In this document: one piece after another, positions 24,320 through 32,286 of the stretch
Position numbering within the stretch: position 1 is the first letter of the stretch
Layout: every line of letters starts with the position of its first letter
From: Lyngbya sp. PCC 8106
GTDB lineage: Bacteria; Cyanobacteriota; Cyanobacteriia; Cyanobacteriales; Microcoleaceae
DNA: 64,000 nt
NCBI RefSeq assembly: GCF_000169095.1
Contig: NZ_AAVU01000006.1
Coordinates: forward strand, 62,001-126,000
Direction: 5' to 3'
The notes under the pieces: model-generated
The model's database searches: none
What the model was told of the DNA's origin: nothing
Seen by the model: the letters and a program-made list of their open reading frames with translations, nothing else
Translations under genes and position numbers: made by a program

Positions 24320-26005
24320 TTAGGAAATGCTTGCTATTTTAAAGGCTTCTGCTACGGGACCTAAGACTAAAACGGGTAAGAAGGTTAAGGCACCTAAAAT
24401 GACAATTACCCCGGCGGTGATACTGGTAAATAAAATGGTGTCTGTTCGCAATGTTCCTGTGGTTTCAGGAACAGCTTGTTTGCGAGTCATATTATCAGCT
24501 AGTAACAACAAGGCAATAATCGGAATATAACGACCTAAAAGCAGTGAAAAACTGGCGCTTAAGTTCCACCAAAGGGTGTTATCACTGAGTCCTTCCAAGC
24601 CGGAACCGTTGTTAGCCGCAGCCGAAGCATATTCATAGATGACTTGAGAAATTCCGTGAAAACCGGGGTTGGTAATTCCTGACAGGGTATCGGGAAAAGC
24701 GAGGGTAATTGCTGCGGGAATTAAGATGGCTATGGGATGAACCAATAACACCACGCTTGCGAGAACAATTTCTCGTTTTTCGATTTTTCGTCCCAAAAAT
24801 TCGGGGGTGCGTCCGACCATTAATCCTGTTATAAAAACGGACAAAATTAGAAAGATAAACAGATAAGCGGTTCCGGTTCCTTGTCCGCCCCAAATTATTT
24901 GTAAAAACAAATCGGACAATGTGGTAAAACCGCCTGTAGGCATTAGTGAATCGTGCATTCCGTTGACTGCACCGCACATTGTTCCGGTGGTAGAAACTGC
25001 CCAAAGTGCTGTTAACGCCCAACCAAACCGAACTTCTTTTCCTTCTAAATTTGCTGCTGGTTCGCCTAAAATACCGTTAACAATGGGGTTGCCTTGGTAT
25101 TCGCCAATTGCCGTAATTGCAATTAAAATTGCAAACATAATAAACACCATCCAAAACACTAACCAACCTTGTTTGGGGTTATCTGCCATGATGCCGTAAG
25201 TATGGATTAATCCGGCTGGAATAATCATCATAATCACGGTTTCAAACAAGTTGGTAAATCCGTTGGGGTTTTCAAAGGGATGGGCGGAATTGATTCCAAA
25301 AAATCCCCCGCCATTTTCGCCCAATTCTTTGATAATTTCAAAGTGGGCGACGGGACCACGCGCGATATATTGGGTTGCGCCTTCTAGGGTGGTAATTTCC
25401 GCAGGTTGGGCTAATGTTTCGGGTACTCCAGCGATGAGTAAAAGTATTCCGCCAATGATAGAAATAGGGAGTAAAATTCGGGTAATAGATTGGGTTAAGT
25501 CAACGTAAAAGTTGCCCAAAGGTTTACCCGTTAGTCCGCGAATAAAGGCAATTGCAACGGCAATTCCTGTCCCCGCAGAGGTAAACATTAAAAACCCTAA
25601 CGCCAGCATTTGTGAGAAGTAACTGTAGGTTGTTTCTCCTGAATAATGCTGTTGGTTTGTATTCGTAACAAATGAGATAGCGGTGTGTAGGGCTAAATCC
25701 CAACTGGGGGCTGATAATTGAGTTGGGTTAAGCGGTAAAATCCCTTGAAATAGAAATATTAAAAAGACAAATATTCCCATCACAAGGTTGCTAAAAAGTA
25801 CCGCCCGAATATATTGCCAACCGTTCATTGAGTCTTTGAAATGAACTCCGCTGACGGCATAAATAAACTGTTCAACGGGCTTTAATATTCGGTCGAGTGC
25901 GGTTCTTTGATGTAAAAAAACACGCGCCATATAAGCCCCTACAAGCGGGGAAATTAGCAGCAAAATGAATAAAGTTAAGACAATTTGATAGAATCCTTGC
26001 AACAT
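24320..26005 (-). CDS. kdpA: Potassium-transporting ATPase subunit KdpA
   Basis: K+-channel-like subunit of KdpFABC. 561 residues, about ten spans. Family stretches are present: FVTNTNQQHYSGE near the first pore loop, GENGGGFFGINSAHPFENP, AVNGMHDSLMPTGG, and ANNGSGLEGLSDN near the last pore loop. Start ATG 26005. First gene of the minus-strand kdp operon, divergent from the sensor kinase at 26542. Downstream the operon continues after the 415-nt repeat into kdpB. No damage seen. Confidence 0.96.
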   Translation of the reverse strand: MLQGFYQIVLTLFILLLISPLVGAYMARVFLHQRTALDRILKPVEQFIYAVSGVHFKDSMNGWQYIRAVLFSNLVMGIFVFLIFLFQGILPLNPTQLSAPSWDLALHTAISFVTNTNQQHYSGETTYSYFSQMLALGFLMFTSAGTGIAVAIAFIRGLTGKPLGNFYVDLTQSITRILLPISIIGGILLLIAGVPETLAQPAEITTLEGATQYIARGPVAHFEIIKELGENGGGFFGINSAHPFENPNGFTNLFETVIMMIIPAGLIHTYGIMADNPKQGWLVFWMVFIMFAILIAITAIGEYQGNPIVNGILGEPAANLEGKEVRFGWALTALWAVSTTGTMCGAVNGMHDSLMPTGGFTTLSDLFLQIIWGGQGTGTAYLFIFLILSVFITGLMVGRTPEFLGRKIEKREIVLASVVLLVHPIAILIPAAITLAFPDTLSGITNPGFHGISQVIYEYASAAANNGSGLEGLSDNTLWWNLSASFSLLLGRYIPIIALLLLADNMTRKQAVPETTGTLRTDTILFTSITAGVIVILGALTFLPVLVLGPVAEAFKIASIS

Positions 26006-26019
26006 GGTTTTAGAAAATA

Positions 26020-26166
26020 CTATTGTTGGGAAAATTGACAGGCTGACAGGGGTTTAAGTTTATTCAAAATGGGATTAATGGCAACGTCTAACAGAATGTC
26101 ATTGGGTTGAATTTGGGGATTGTTATTGGCAAGAATAATGTGATTTTCTCGAAATAATCCCAGCAT
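26020..26166 (-). CDS. 48-residue ORF upstream of kdpA, possibly a fragment
   Basis: ATG 26164-26166 to TAG 26020-26022, peptide MLGLFRENHIILANN, then QIQPNDILLDVAINPIL. The NDILLDVAINP pattern recalls the end of a TrkA-C-like regulatory domain of potassium channels, but 48 residues is too short for that and I cannot confirm it. It ends 15 nt before the kdpA start. The rest of the intergenic stretch up to 26410 shows nothing recognisable. Confidence 0.25.
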   Translation of the reverse strand: MLGLFRENHIILANNNPQIQPNDILLDVAINPILNKLKPLSACQFSQQ

Positions 26167-26410
26167 TTAACATTCTTCTGGTGGAACAATATCTCTCAAT
26201 TTTGAGCCGCAATAGCAGCTGTTTAAACTTACTCTAATACTCACCACTTTTGGTTTTTCTGTGTGCATCATTTTTCTGATATCGCCTAAATTTGGCTATC
26301 GATAAAACAGTTGATAGCTTGATTATGCCGAAGATTTTCCGAAAAAAGAAGGTATAGAGGTGAGTTAATTGGAAATTTATATTAATCTGTTTAAGCCGAA
26401 GAATATAGAA

Positions 26411-26465
26411 GCGTTTAGATTTAACCTAAACGTTTATATCCACAGATATATATTTGCCTAAACGC
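26411..26465. promoter_or_regulatory. Candidate operator: three CTAAACG half-sites
   Basis: CGTTTAG (26412-26418) and CTAAACG (26426-26432) form a dyad with a 7-bp spacer, and CTAAACGC at 26458-26465 is a third copy, complementary over 8 bp to GCGTTTAG at 26411-26418. The array lies between divergent kdpA and the kinase gene, 77 nt before the latter. It is a plausible binding site for the LuxR-type regulator encoded next to it. Confidence 0.4.
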
Positions 26466-26541
26466 CCGGTTTGTTATTAAACTAGATCATTAATCGAGAT
26501 CGGGTTATCGCCCATCCTTAAACTGTTTTTGGTCATTCAAT

Positions 26542-27651
26542 ATGCAATTTAGATTACCCGCTTTCTTTCATCGTCTCTGGCTGTATCTTCCCAAGACTCA
26601 ATGGCTAATTGTGGCGGTATTTGCGATTGTTATTGCTTTGGAATATTCTACCCCTCCGCCCTATGTTTTTGGCTATCTCTACATTGGGGCGGTATTACTG
26701 GCTAACTCCCGCCTCAGCCGCAAAGCGACTGCACAAGTGGTCTTATTTGCGGTAATATTAACCGTGTTAAACTTGGTAATTCCGGGAAAAGAATCGATTT
26801 CACCCGCAACAATTGCTAACCGTTTTATTGCGATTTCTGCTTTAATTGTCACGGGTTGGTTAAGTCAACGAAACCGCAGCTATGAAGAAACTCTAAATCG
26901 TCAACGAATGCAACTGTTTACCCAAAAAAAACTAATTCAATTGCGAGAAGATTTTGCGTCTACTTTAACTCACGATTTGAAAACGCCCCTATTGGGTGCA
27001 ATCGAAACTTTAACCGCCTTTGAACAGGAAAAATTTGGCCCGGTAACTTCGACTCAAACTAAAGTGATTGAGATTATCAAACGCAGTCATAAAAATACTC
27101 TGGAATTGGTGGAAACGTTACTCGATGTTTATCGAAATGACACCGAAGGTTTGCAGTTGAAACAAAAGTCTCTAGACTTAGTAATTTTAGCCGAAGAAGC
27201 AATTTCTACGATGACCGATCTCGCTTCTAGCCGTCAAGTTTACATCCGTTTAACTCAAGAAAATTCCGATTTTCGTTCCCGGTGTTGGGTGAATGCAGAC
27301 CCCCTACAATTGCGCCGTGTCCTGGTTAACCTGATTTCTAATGGAATTAATCATTCTCGTCGCGGAAGCACTGTACAGGTGATGCTGATGGCGGATAATG
27401 GCGATTTTGTGGTAAAGGTAATAGATGAAGGTCAAGGCATTCGAGATGAGGAATTCCCGATGTTATTTGAACGCTTCTATCAAGGAAATGGCGATCGCCA
27501 AGCTAAAGGATCGGGATTAGGATTGTATCTCAGTCGTCAAATTGTAGAGGCGCATGGTGGTAAAATTTGGGCAGAACAGCGATCGCCTCACGGTGCGATA
27601 TTTGCTTTTCGTCTGACCGCTGAGATTTCTTCTGTGATGGCGAATTCTTAA
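26542..27651 (+). CDS. Membrane sensor histidine kinase
   Basis: 369 residues. Four hydrophobic segments occupy the first 110 residues (AVFAIVIALEY, YVFGYLYIGAVLLA, VVLFAVILTVLNLVI, FIAISALIVTGWL), a layout like the short-loop membrane anchor of KdpD. HisKA follows with the phosphoacceptor in LTHDLKTPLLG (about 146), then HATPase_c with the N box NLISNGINHS, G1 DEGQGI, F box FERFYQ and G2 GSGLGLYLS. It overlaps no gene but is 3 nt from the response regulator, so they are a two-component pair. A role in K+ response is inferred only from the divergent kdp operon. Confidence 0.92.
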   Translation: MQFRLPAFFHRLWLYLPKTQWLIVAVFAIVIALEYSTPPPYVFGYLYIGAVLLANSRLSRKATAQVVLFAVILTVLNLVIPGKESISPATIANRFIAISALIVTGWLSQRNRSYEETLNRQRMQLFTQKKLIQLREDFASTLTHDLKTPLLGAIETLTAFEQEKFGPVTSTQTKVIEIIKRSHKNTLELVETLLDVYRNDTEGLQLKQKSLDLVILAEEAISTMTDLASSRQVYIRLTQENSDFRSRCWVNADPLQLRRVLVNLISNGINHSRRGSTVQVMLMADNGDFVVKVIDEGQGIRDEEFPMLFERFYQGNGDRQAKGSGLGLYLSRQIVEAHGGKIWAEQRSPHGAIFAFRLTAEISSVMANS

Positions 27652-27654
27652 TTA

Positions 27655-28335
27655 ATGAACTCCAAACCGTTAAACATTTTATTAGTGGAAGATGACGAAT
27701 TATTTCGTCTCGGTTTAGTGACTCGACTTCAGCAAGAAGGAGATATTTTAATTGTTGCAGAAGCCGAAGATGGAGAAACAGCCGTTGAATTGGTGAGTCA
27801 GCATTCTTTTGATGTGGTGATTTTAGATGTCGGACTTCCGGGAATTGGTGGTGTAGAAGCCTGTCGCCAAATCAAACAAAAACAGCCCTTACTTCCGGTT
27901 TTAGTTTTGACTTCTCACTCTCAAAAACCTCTGATTAATCGCATCATTGAAGCCAAAGCACAAGGGTATTGTTTAAAAGGAATTGCACCGGAAGCATTAA
28001 TTTTAGCCATTCGTTCGGTAGCCGCAGGTGCGTCTTGGTGGGACTCAATAGCAACCCAGGAAATACAAAAAACTTTCGGACAATTTGCAGAGGTTCCAGA
28101 AGGTTCAGAAGCATATTCTGCGAGTAATCCTTTAACGAAAAGAGAACAGGAAATATTAGCTTTAATTGCTTCGGGTAAATCAAATCAAGAAATTGCCGAT
28201 ATTTTGTATATTGCACCGGGTACGGTGCGGGTTCATGTGCATACTATTTTGAAGAAATTAAATGCACGCGATCGCACCCAAGCGGCTTTAGTTGCTATCC
28301 AAAAGAAACTGGTTGCAGCTAATTTTTTGGAGTAA
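27655..28335 (+). CDS. NarL/FixJ-family response regulator
   Basis: 226 residues. Receiver domain (about 1-125): acidic pocket EDDE (about 11-14), phospho-acceptor Asp in VVILDVGLPG (about 59), Thr/Ser in VLTSHSQ and Lys in YCLKGI. LuxR-type HTH at about 160-220: LTKREQEILALIASGKSNQEIADIL, then VRVHVHTILKKL. It should bind DNA as a dimer after phosphorylation by the kinase encoded 3 nt upstream. The CTAAACG repeats upstream are a candidate target. Confidence 0.93.
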   Translation: MNSKPLNILLVEDDELFRLGLVTRLQQEGDILIVAEAEDGETAVELVSQHSFDVVILDVGLPGIGGVEACRQIKQKQPLLPVLVLTSHSQKPLINRIIEAKAQGYCLKGIAPEALILAIRSVAAGASWWDSIATQEIQKTFGQFAEVPEGSEAYSASNPLTKREQEILALIASGKSNQEIADILYIAPGTVRVHVHTILKKLNARDRTQAALVAIQKKLVAANFLE

Positions 28336-28485
28336 ATGAAGCGGAAGCATTTATTCTCATCAACTTTGAAGCGGTTTGATTTTCTACAAAAGATAGACAG
28401 ATCGGCGATTGCTTCTCTTGAGAAAAAAGGATTTGTGCCGGGAATATTACAGATTGTTGCATTTATTCACAAAAAAGAGACGTAA
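28336..28485 (+). CDS. 49-residue ORF following the response regulator
   Basis: ATG 28336 begins at the base following the response-regulator stop and the frame runs to TAA 28483-28485. The peptide is basic and hydrophobic by turns (MKRKHLFSSTLKRFDFLQK, then FVPGILQIVAFIHKK). Not recognised. Tight linkage favours translation, but no motif supports it. Confidence 0.25.
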   Translation: MKRKHLFSSTLKRFDFLQKIDRSAIASLEKKGFVPGILQIVAFIHKKET

Positions 28486-28532
28486 ACCCCGTGATCCCCT
28501 AATCTGAAGGATGGTATAGTGATGCCAATATA

Positions 28533-28552
28533 ATCCCTTGTTATTAAGGGAT
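28533..28552 (+). other. Hairpin in the cpcG leader
   Basis: ATCCCTT (28533-28539) pairs perfectly with AAGGGAT (28546-28552) over a 6-nt loop, 57 nt before the cpcG start. No T tract follows, so termination is unlikely; it could stabilise the leader or mark an RNA-processing site. Promoter elements were not clear. Confidence 0.4.
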
Positions 28553-28608
28553 GGCTTAACAGCCACATGAAGTTATCAACGTTAACTTTGAGATTAAGGA
28601 GATTTTAA

Positions 28609-29370
28609 GTGGCGCTTCCTTTATTAGACTACACACCCGTCAGCCAAAATGTACGGGTTGCCGGATACGAAGTCGGGGGTGATGAGCAACCCAGAATCTA
28701 TTCGTCTGAAGATTTACCCTCTGGGACTGAATGGGACGATTTAATTTGGGCGGCTTATCGCCAAATTTTCAGTGAACACCAGATGCTCAAGAGCAACCGT
28801 CAAAAGTTCCTGGAGTCTCAGCTTAAGTTTGGTCAAATTACCGTCAGAGATTTTATCCGAGGTTTAGCAACTTCTGATCCCTTCTTGCGGTTCAACTACC
28901 AAACCAACAGCAACTACCGTTTTGTTGAAATGTGTGTTCAGCGCATTTTAGGACGCGATGTTTACAGCGAACGGGAAAAAATCGCCTGGTCTATCGTTGT
29001 TGCGACTAAAGGGCCTCTTGGCTTTATCAACGCTTTAGTTGATAGCGATGAATATTTAGAAAACTTCGGGTACGATAAGGTTCCCTATCAGCGTCGTCGG
29101 GTTATCGCCCAACGCAACCAGGGAGAAACACCTTTTAACCTGAAAACTCCTCGTTACGGCGAGTACCATCGTAACCAGCTTGGTTTCCCTCAAATCATTT
29201 GGCAAACCTCTGTTCGTCGTTTTGTTCCTCAAGAGAAGCAAGTCAAAGCGGGCGATCCTTCTATGTTCTTGGGTATGGCAAAGGATGTTACTCCGGCAAC
29301 CAACACGATTACCCGAGTTGCTGTCGGTGATATCAATATTGCCACGATGGTTCCCTATCGTAAGAAGTAA
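28609..29370 (+). CDS. cpcG: Phycobilisome rod-core linker polypeptide CpcG
   Basis: 253 residues. Connects phycocyanin rods to the allophycocyanin core. Start is GTG 28609 (MALPLLDYTPVSQNVRVAGYEV), supported by AAGGAG at 28597-28602. The linker (Pfam PBS_linker_poly) domain covers about 20-180, with EHQMLKSNRQKFLESQLK, ITVRDFIRGLATSD, FNYQTNSNYRFVEMCVQRILGR and PLGFINALVDSDEY. The C-terminal 65 residues include RYGEYHRNQLGFPQ and lack the hydrophobic tail of the photosystem-I-type CpcG2 (CpcL), so this is the classical rod-core form. Stands alone, with a terminator behind it. Confidence 0.96.
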   Translation: MALPLLDYTPVSQNVRVAGYEVGGDEQPRIYSSEDLPSGTEWDDLIWAAYRQIFSEHQMLKSNRQKFLESQLKFGQITVRDFIRGLATSDPFLRFNYQTNSNYRFVEMCVQRILGRDVYSEREKIAWSIVVATKGPLGFINALVDSDEYLENFGYDKVPYQRRRVIAQRNQGETPFNLKTPRYGEYHRNQLGFPQIIWQTSVRRFVPQEKQVKAGDPSMFLGMAKDVTPATNTITRVAVGDINIATMVPYRKK

Positions 29371-29380
29371 AGCTTTAACA

Positions 29381-29424
29381 ACGGATTATAGAGTCTTTTT
29401 GCTCTGTTAATCCATTGCTTTTTA
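29381..29424 (+). terminator. Terminator after cpcG
   Basis: GGATTA...AGAG (29383-29394) pairs with CTCT...TAATCC (to 29413) over a T-rich loop, followed by GCTTTTTA. It lies 11 nt after the cpcG stop. Confidence 0.7.
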
Positions 29425-29535
29425 TGTCGCTGTCAGGAGTTAGACTTAGGGGTTAATTGTTAAGTTCAAGACAAAAACACTGAAGGTTTAGCCCTTGACA
29501 GCGACTATTTTAGACTACTTTACAAGTTTATAGGT

Positions 29536-30135
29536 CTACAAAAAAGTTTTTACAATACCATTGAGATCAGACTGAATAGGACTTCCTAAAGCTTTAAATT
29601 TCCACTGTTCGTTGTCTTTGTAAACTTCTCCCATCAACATTGAAATTTTGCCTTCATAGGAGGCTTCCCCAGACAAACTATAACGGGCAATTTCTATCCC
29701 CGACGCATCAACCGCCCGTACAAAGGCATTTTCAACCATTCCAAAATGTTGTTTTCTGGCGAGTCCTTCATAAATATTCACACCTAAAATTATTCGTTCA
29801 TAAGCTTCAGAAAGACTGTTAAGATAGACTAAAATTTGTTCATCGTCGCCCTTTCCTTCGCCTGTGAGGTTATCTCCAGAATGAACAATTGTTTGATCTT
29901 TAGATTCTAAATGAGCGTAATAAATAACATCTTCTTTGTAATTTTTTAACTTCCCGCTTCGGTTGAGTAGCAGAGCATATCCATCTAAATCAAAATCAAC
30001 GGTTTTCCCTAACAATCCTTCGATTAATCCTTTGGGTTTAGCGACATCCCAACCCAGTCCCATTGTTAATTTTGATAAATCATATTCACTTTTATCGAGA
30101 ACAATGCTTTGTCCTTTTTTGAGGTTAATCGTCAT
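29536..30135 (-). CDS. TerD-family protein (paralog 1)
   Basis: 199 residues of the TerD/calcium-binding domain family, linked to tellurite resistance and general stress, often cytoplasmic or membrane-associated. The domain markers are MGLGWDV (about 26-32), FDLDGYALLL and SGDNLTGEGKGDDEQI, where acidic clusters bind calcium in characterised members. The other Asp-rich features are retained. It differs from its two neighbours by an insert GLIEGLLGKT before FDLD. Third of three tandem genes on this strand; gap of 142 nt from the next. Start ATG 30135. Confidence 0.88.
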   Translation of the reverse strand: MTINLKKGQSIVLDKSEYDLSKLTMGLGWDVAKPKGLIEGLLGKTVDFDLDGYALLLNRSGKLKNYKEDVIYYAHLESKDQTIVHSGDNLTGEGKGDDEQILVYLNSLSEAYERIILGVNIYEGLARKQHFGMVENAFVRAVDASGIEIARYSLSGEASYEGKISMLMGEVYKDNEQWKFKALGSPIQSDLNGIVKTFL

Positions 30136-30277
30136 TTTTTTGAAGTATTATGTTGACTAATAAAGACTAATTAATCAGGAGAAAATCTATCATTTATTGA
30201 CAGGTTACTCACTCTTTCTTCGGGTTAGACTTCTCCTGATCTCGATCAAAATGTTCCTGAAAATCTTTCAACTGAGA

Positions 30278-30847
30278 TTACACATACTTGTCTACAAAGC
30301 TTTGTAAACCTGCGTTATAACCCTGTCCAACGGCTTGAAATCGCCATTCTCCATCTTTTTTGTAGAGTCGGCTAAATTCAACTGATGTTTCTCTCGAAAA
30401 ATCCTCCTCTAGATCATATCGAGTTACTTCGGTATCCGTTTCTCGATCATAAATCCGAATAAAAGAATTACGAATCTGTCCGAAATTTTGACGGCGCCCG
30501 TCGGCTTCGTGAATTGTAACGACAAAAATTAATTCTTGAATGGTAGGATTAATTTGAGTTAAATCAATTTCAATGGTTTCATCGTCACCACTTCCTTCGC
30601 CTGTACGACTGTCTCCTAAATGTTTGACTGCATGATCTGGAGACAGTAAATTGTTGTAAAAAACAAAGTATTCATCCTGGGGAATTTTGCCATCTTCGCC
30701 TAACATAAAAACTGAAGCATCTAAGTCAAAGGCAGCCCCGGTATCGGTCAAGTTAGCATCCCATCCTAACCCCACTGCTGCTTTTCTCAGTCCAGGTGCT
30801 TCTTTAGCGAGGTTAATTCGTTCTCCCTTTTTGATGTTAATTGACAT
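30278..30847 (-). CDS. TerD-family protein (paralog 2)
   Basis: 189 residues, MSINIKKGERINLAKE at the start. GLGWDAN, FDLDASVFML and GDSRTGEGSGDDETI give the TerD metal-site pattern; FVVTIHEADGRRQNFGQIRNSFIRIYD is the conserved second half. Very similar to the following gene (paralog 3), pointing to a local duplication. Start ATG 30847, gap 44 nt from paralog 3. The three products may assemble together, as TerD-type proteins often do; that is inference. Confidence 0.92.
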   Translation of the reverse strand: MSINIKKGERINLAKEAPGLRKAAVGLGWDANLTDTGAAFDLDASVFMLGEDGKIPQDEYFVFYNNLLSPDHAVKHLGDSRTGEGSGDDETIEIDLTQINPTIQELIFVVTIHEADGRRQNFGQIRNSFIRIYDRETDTEVTRYDLEEDFSRETSVEFSRLYKKDGEWRFQAVGQGYNAGLQSFVDKYV

Positions 30848-30891
30848 AGTTCTAACTCAATCTTAACCCTCAACTTAAAACCCTATAATTA

Positions 30892-31461
30892 TCATGCGTA
30901 CTGAGCAACAAAACTCTCTAAATCACTATTATACCCCTGTCCAACGGCTTTAAATTGCCATTCATTTCCGGTTTTAGACAGACGACCTATTTCTATGGCT
31001 GTTTCTCGGGCAAAATCTTCTTCTAACTCATAGCGAGTGATTTCGGTTTGAGTCGTTTCATCATAAATCCGGATGAAGGAATTTCTAACTTGTCCGAAAT
31101 TTTGACGACGGGCTTCGGCTTGAAATATCGTCACAATAAACACGATTTCTTGAATAGAACCCTCGATTTTTTCTAGGTCTATTCTAATGGTTTCATCATC
31201 TCCGCTTCCTTTTCCAGTGCGGCTATCTCCCGATGACATCACCGCCCCATCTAGAGATTCTAAGTTATTGTAAAATACAAAAAACTTCTCACTCGGGATT
31301 TTACCACTTGCCTCTAACATAAACACCGAAACATCTAAATCAAATTGATCGCCCGTATCAGAAGCATTCACATCCCATCCAAGTCCAACTCCTGCTTTTT
31401 TTAAGCCGGGTGATTCTTTAGAGAGATTAATTCCTTCGCCTTTTTTAAGATTAATCGTCAT
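30892..31461 (-). CDS. TerD-family protein (paralog 3)
   Basis: 189 residues from ATG 31461 (MTINLKKGEG); an ATG 15 nt upstream is less likely because the family begins at this Met. Same order of motifs: GLGWDVN, FDLDVSVFML, GDSRTGKGSGDDETI, FQAEARRQNFGQVRNSFIRIYD, and C-terminal VGQGYNSDLESF. Heads the three-gene TerD cluster. The 290 nt upstream to def (31462-31754) show no recognisable gene. Confidence 0.92.
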   Translation of the reverse strand: MTINLKKGEGINLSKESPGLKKAGVGLGWDVNASDTGDQFDLDVSVFMLEASGKIPSEKFFVFYNNLESLDGAVMSSGDSRTGKGSGDDETIRIDLEKIEGSIQEIVFIVTIFQAEARRQNFGQVRNSFIRIYDETTQTEITRYELEEDFARETAIEIGRLSKTGNEWQFKAVGQGYNSDLESFVAQYA

Positions 31462-31754
31462 TTTTTCTGACTCCACTTAATTCAAGGATAAACATTCTGT
31501 TCAATTACAATTTCCAAGCATCGGGAGAAAACACGACCTCAAGGTCAGACATCATTTTTTACCTGACAATCAACTCAAAAATGATTAAGTATAAATCGCG
31601 GTTCTCCTGGATGCAGTTGGATCAACAGGTTCTAGCAATTGAATATTAAAGTTGATCGGCAAGTTCTCTTTTAGTTTATCTCTTTTCGTTACTCTACAAG
31701 CACTCAAATTGTTATTTCGGATCAAAATATCTCAACAGATTGAATCATCAACCC

Positions 31755-32282
31755 CTAACGACAATACAAAGCTTGATATTCAGCTTCGGTGATCACATCC
31801 TGCTCATCGTTGACTCGATCTAAAAAGACGATTCCTTCGAGATGGTCATATTCATGCTGAAAAATACGAGCGACAAAATCGGTGAGTTGCTGTCGCTGAA
31901 GTTGGCCGGATCGATCCGTGTATTCCACCTGAATCGTTTGATATCGGGGAACCAATCCCCGCACCCCCGGAATACTCAGACAGCCTTCCCATCCCTTTTC
32001 TTGTTCAGTGGAGTGATTGACAATTTTGGGGTTAATCATGGCAGTCGGAGCCATCAGAGGAGCCTGAGGATAGCGACGGTTAGGACGAGAAGCCACAATC
32101 AACAGGCGATCGCTACGAGAGACTTGAGGTGCGGCGATTCCCACTCCATTAGTTTTGAGGACAGTGGCAATCAGATTATCAATCAGAGTTTGAAGATCCT
32201 GATCCGCAATGTCGGTAATCGGTTGAGCATGACGGCGCAACACTGGATTTCCGAGTTGAGCCACTTGTAAAATCTCAGTCAT
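31755..32282 (-). CDS. def: Peptide deformylase
   Basis: 175 residues. Removes the formyl group from nascent N-terminal fMet, acting on ribosome-associated chains. The three motifs are GVGIAAPQV (about 46-54), EGCLSIPG (metal Cys) and QHEYDHLEG (two metal His and catalytic Glu). Start ATG 32282, only 4 nt after the htrA-like stop, so probably co-transcribed with it. Complete. Confidence 0.97.
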   Translation of the reverse strand: MTEILQVAQLGNPVLRRHAQPITDIADQDLQTLIDNLIATVLKTNGVGIAAPQVSRSDRLLIVASRPNRRYPQAPLMAPTAMINPKIVNHSTEQEKGWEGCLSIPGVRGLVPRYQTIQVEYTDRSGQLQRQQLTDFVARIFQHEYDHLEGIVFLDRVNDEQDVITEAEYQALYCR

Positions 32283-32286
32283 AACT

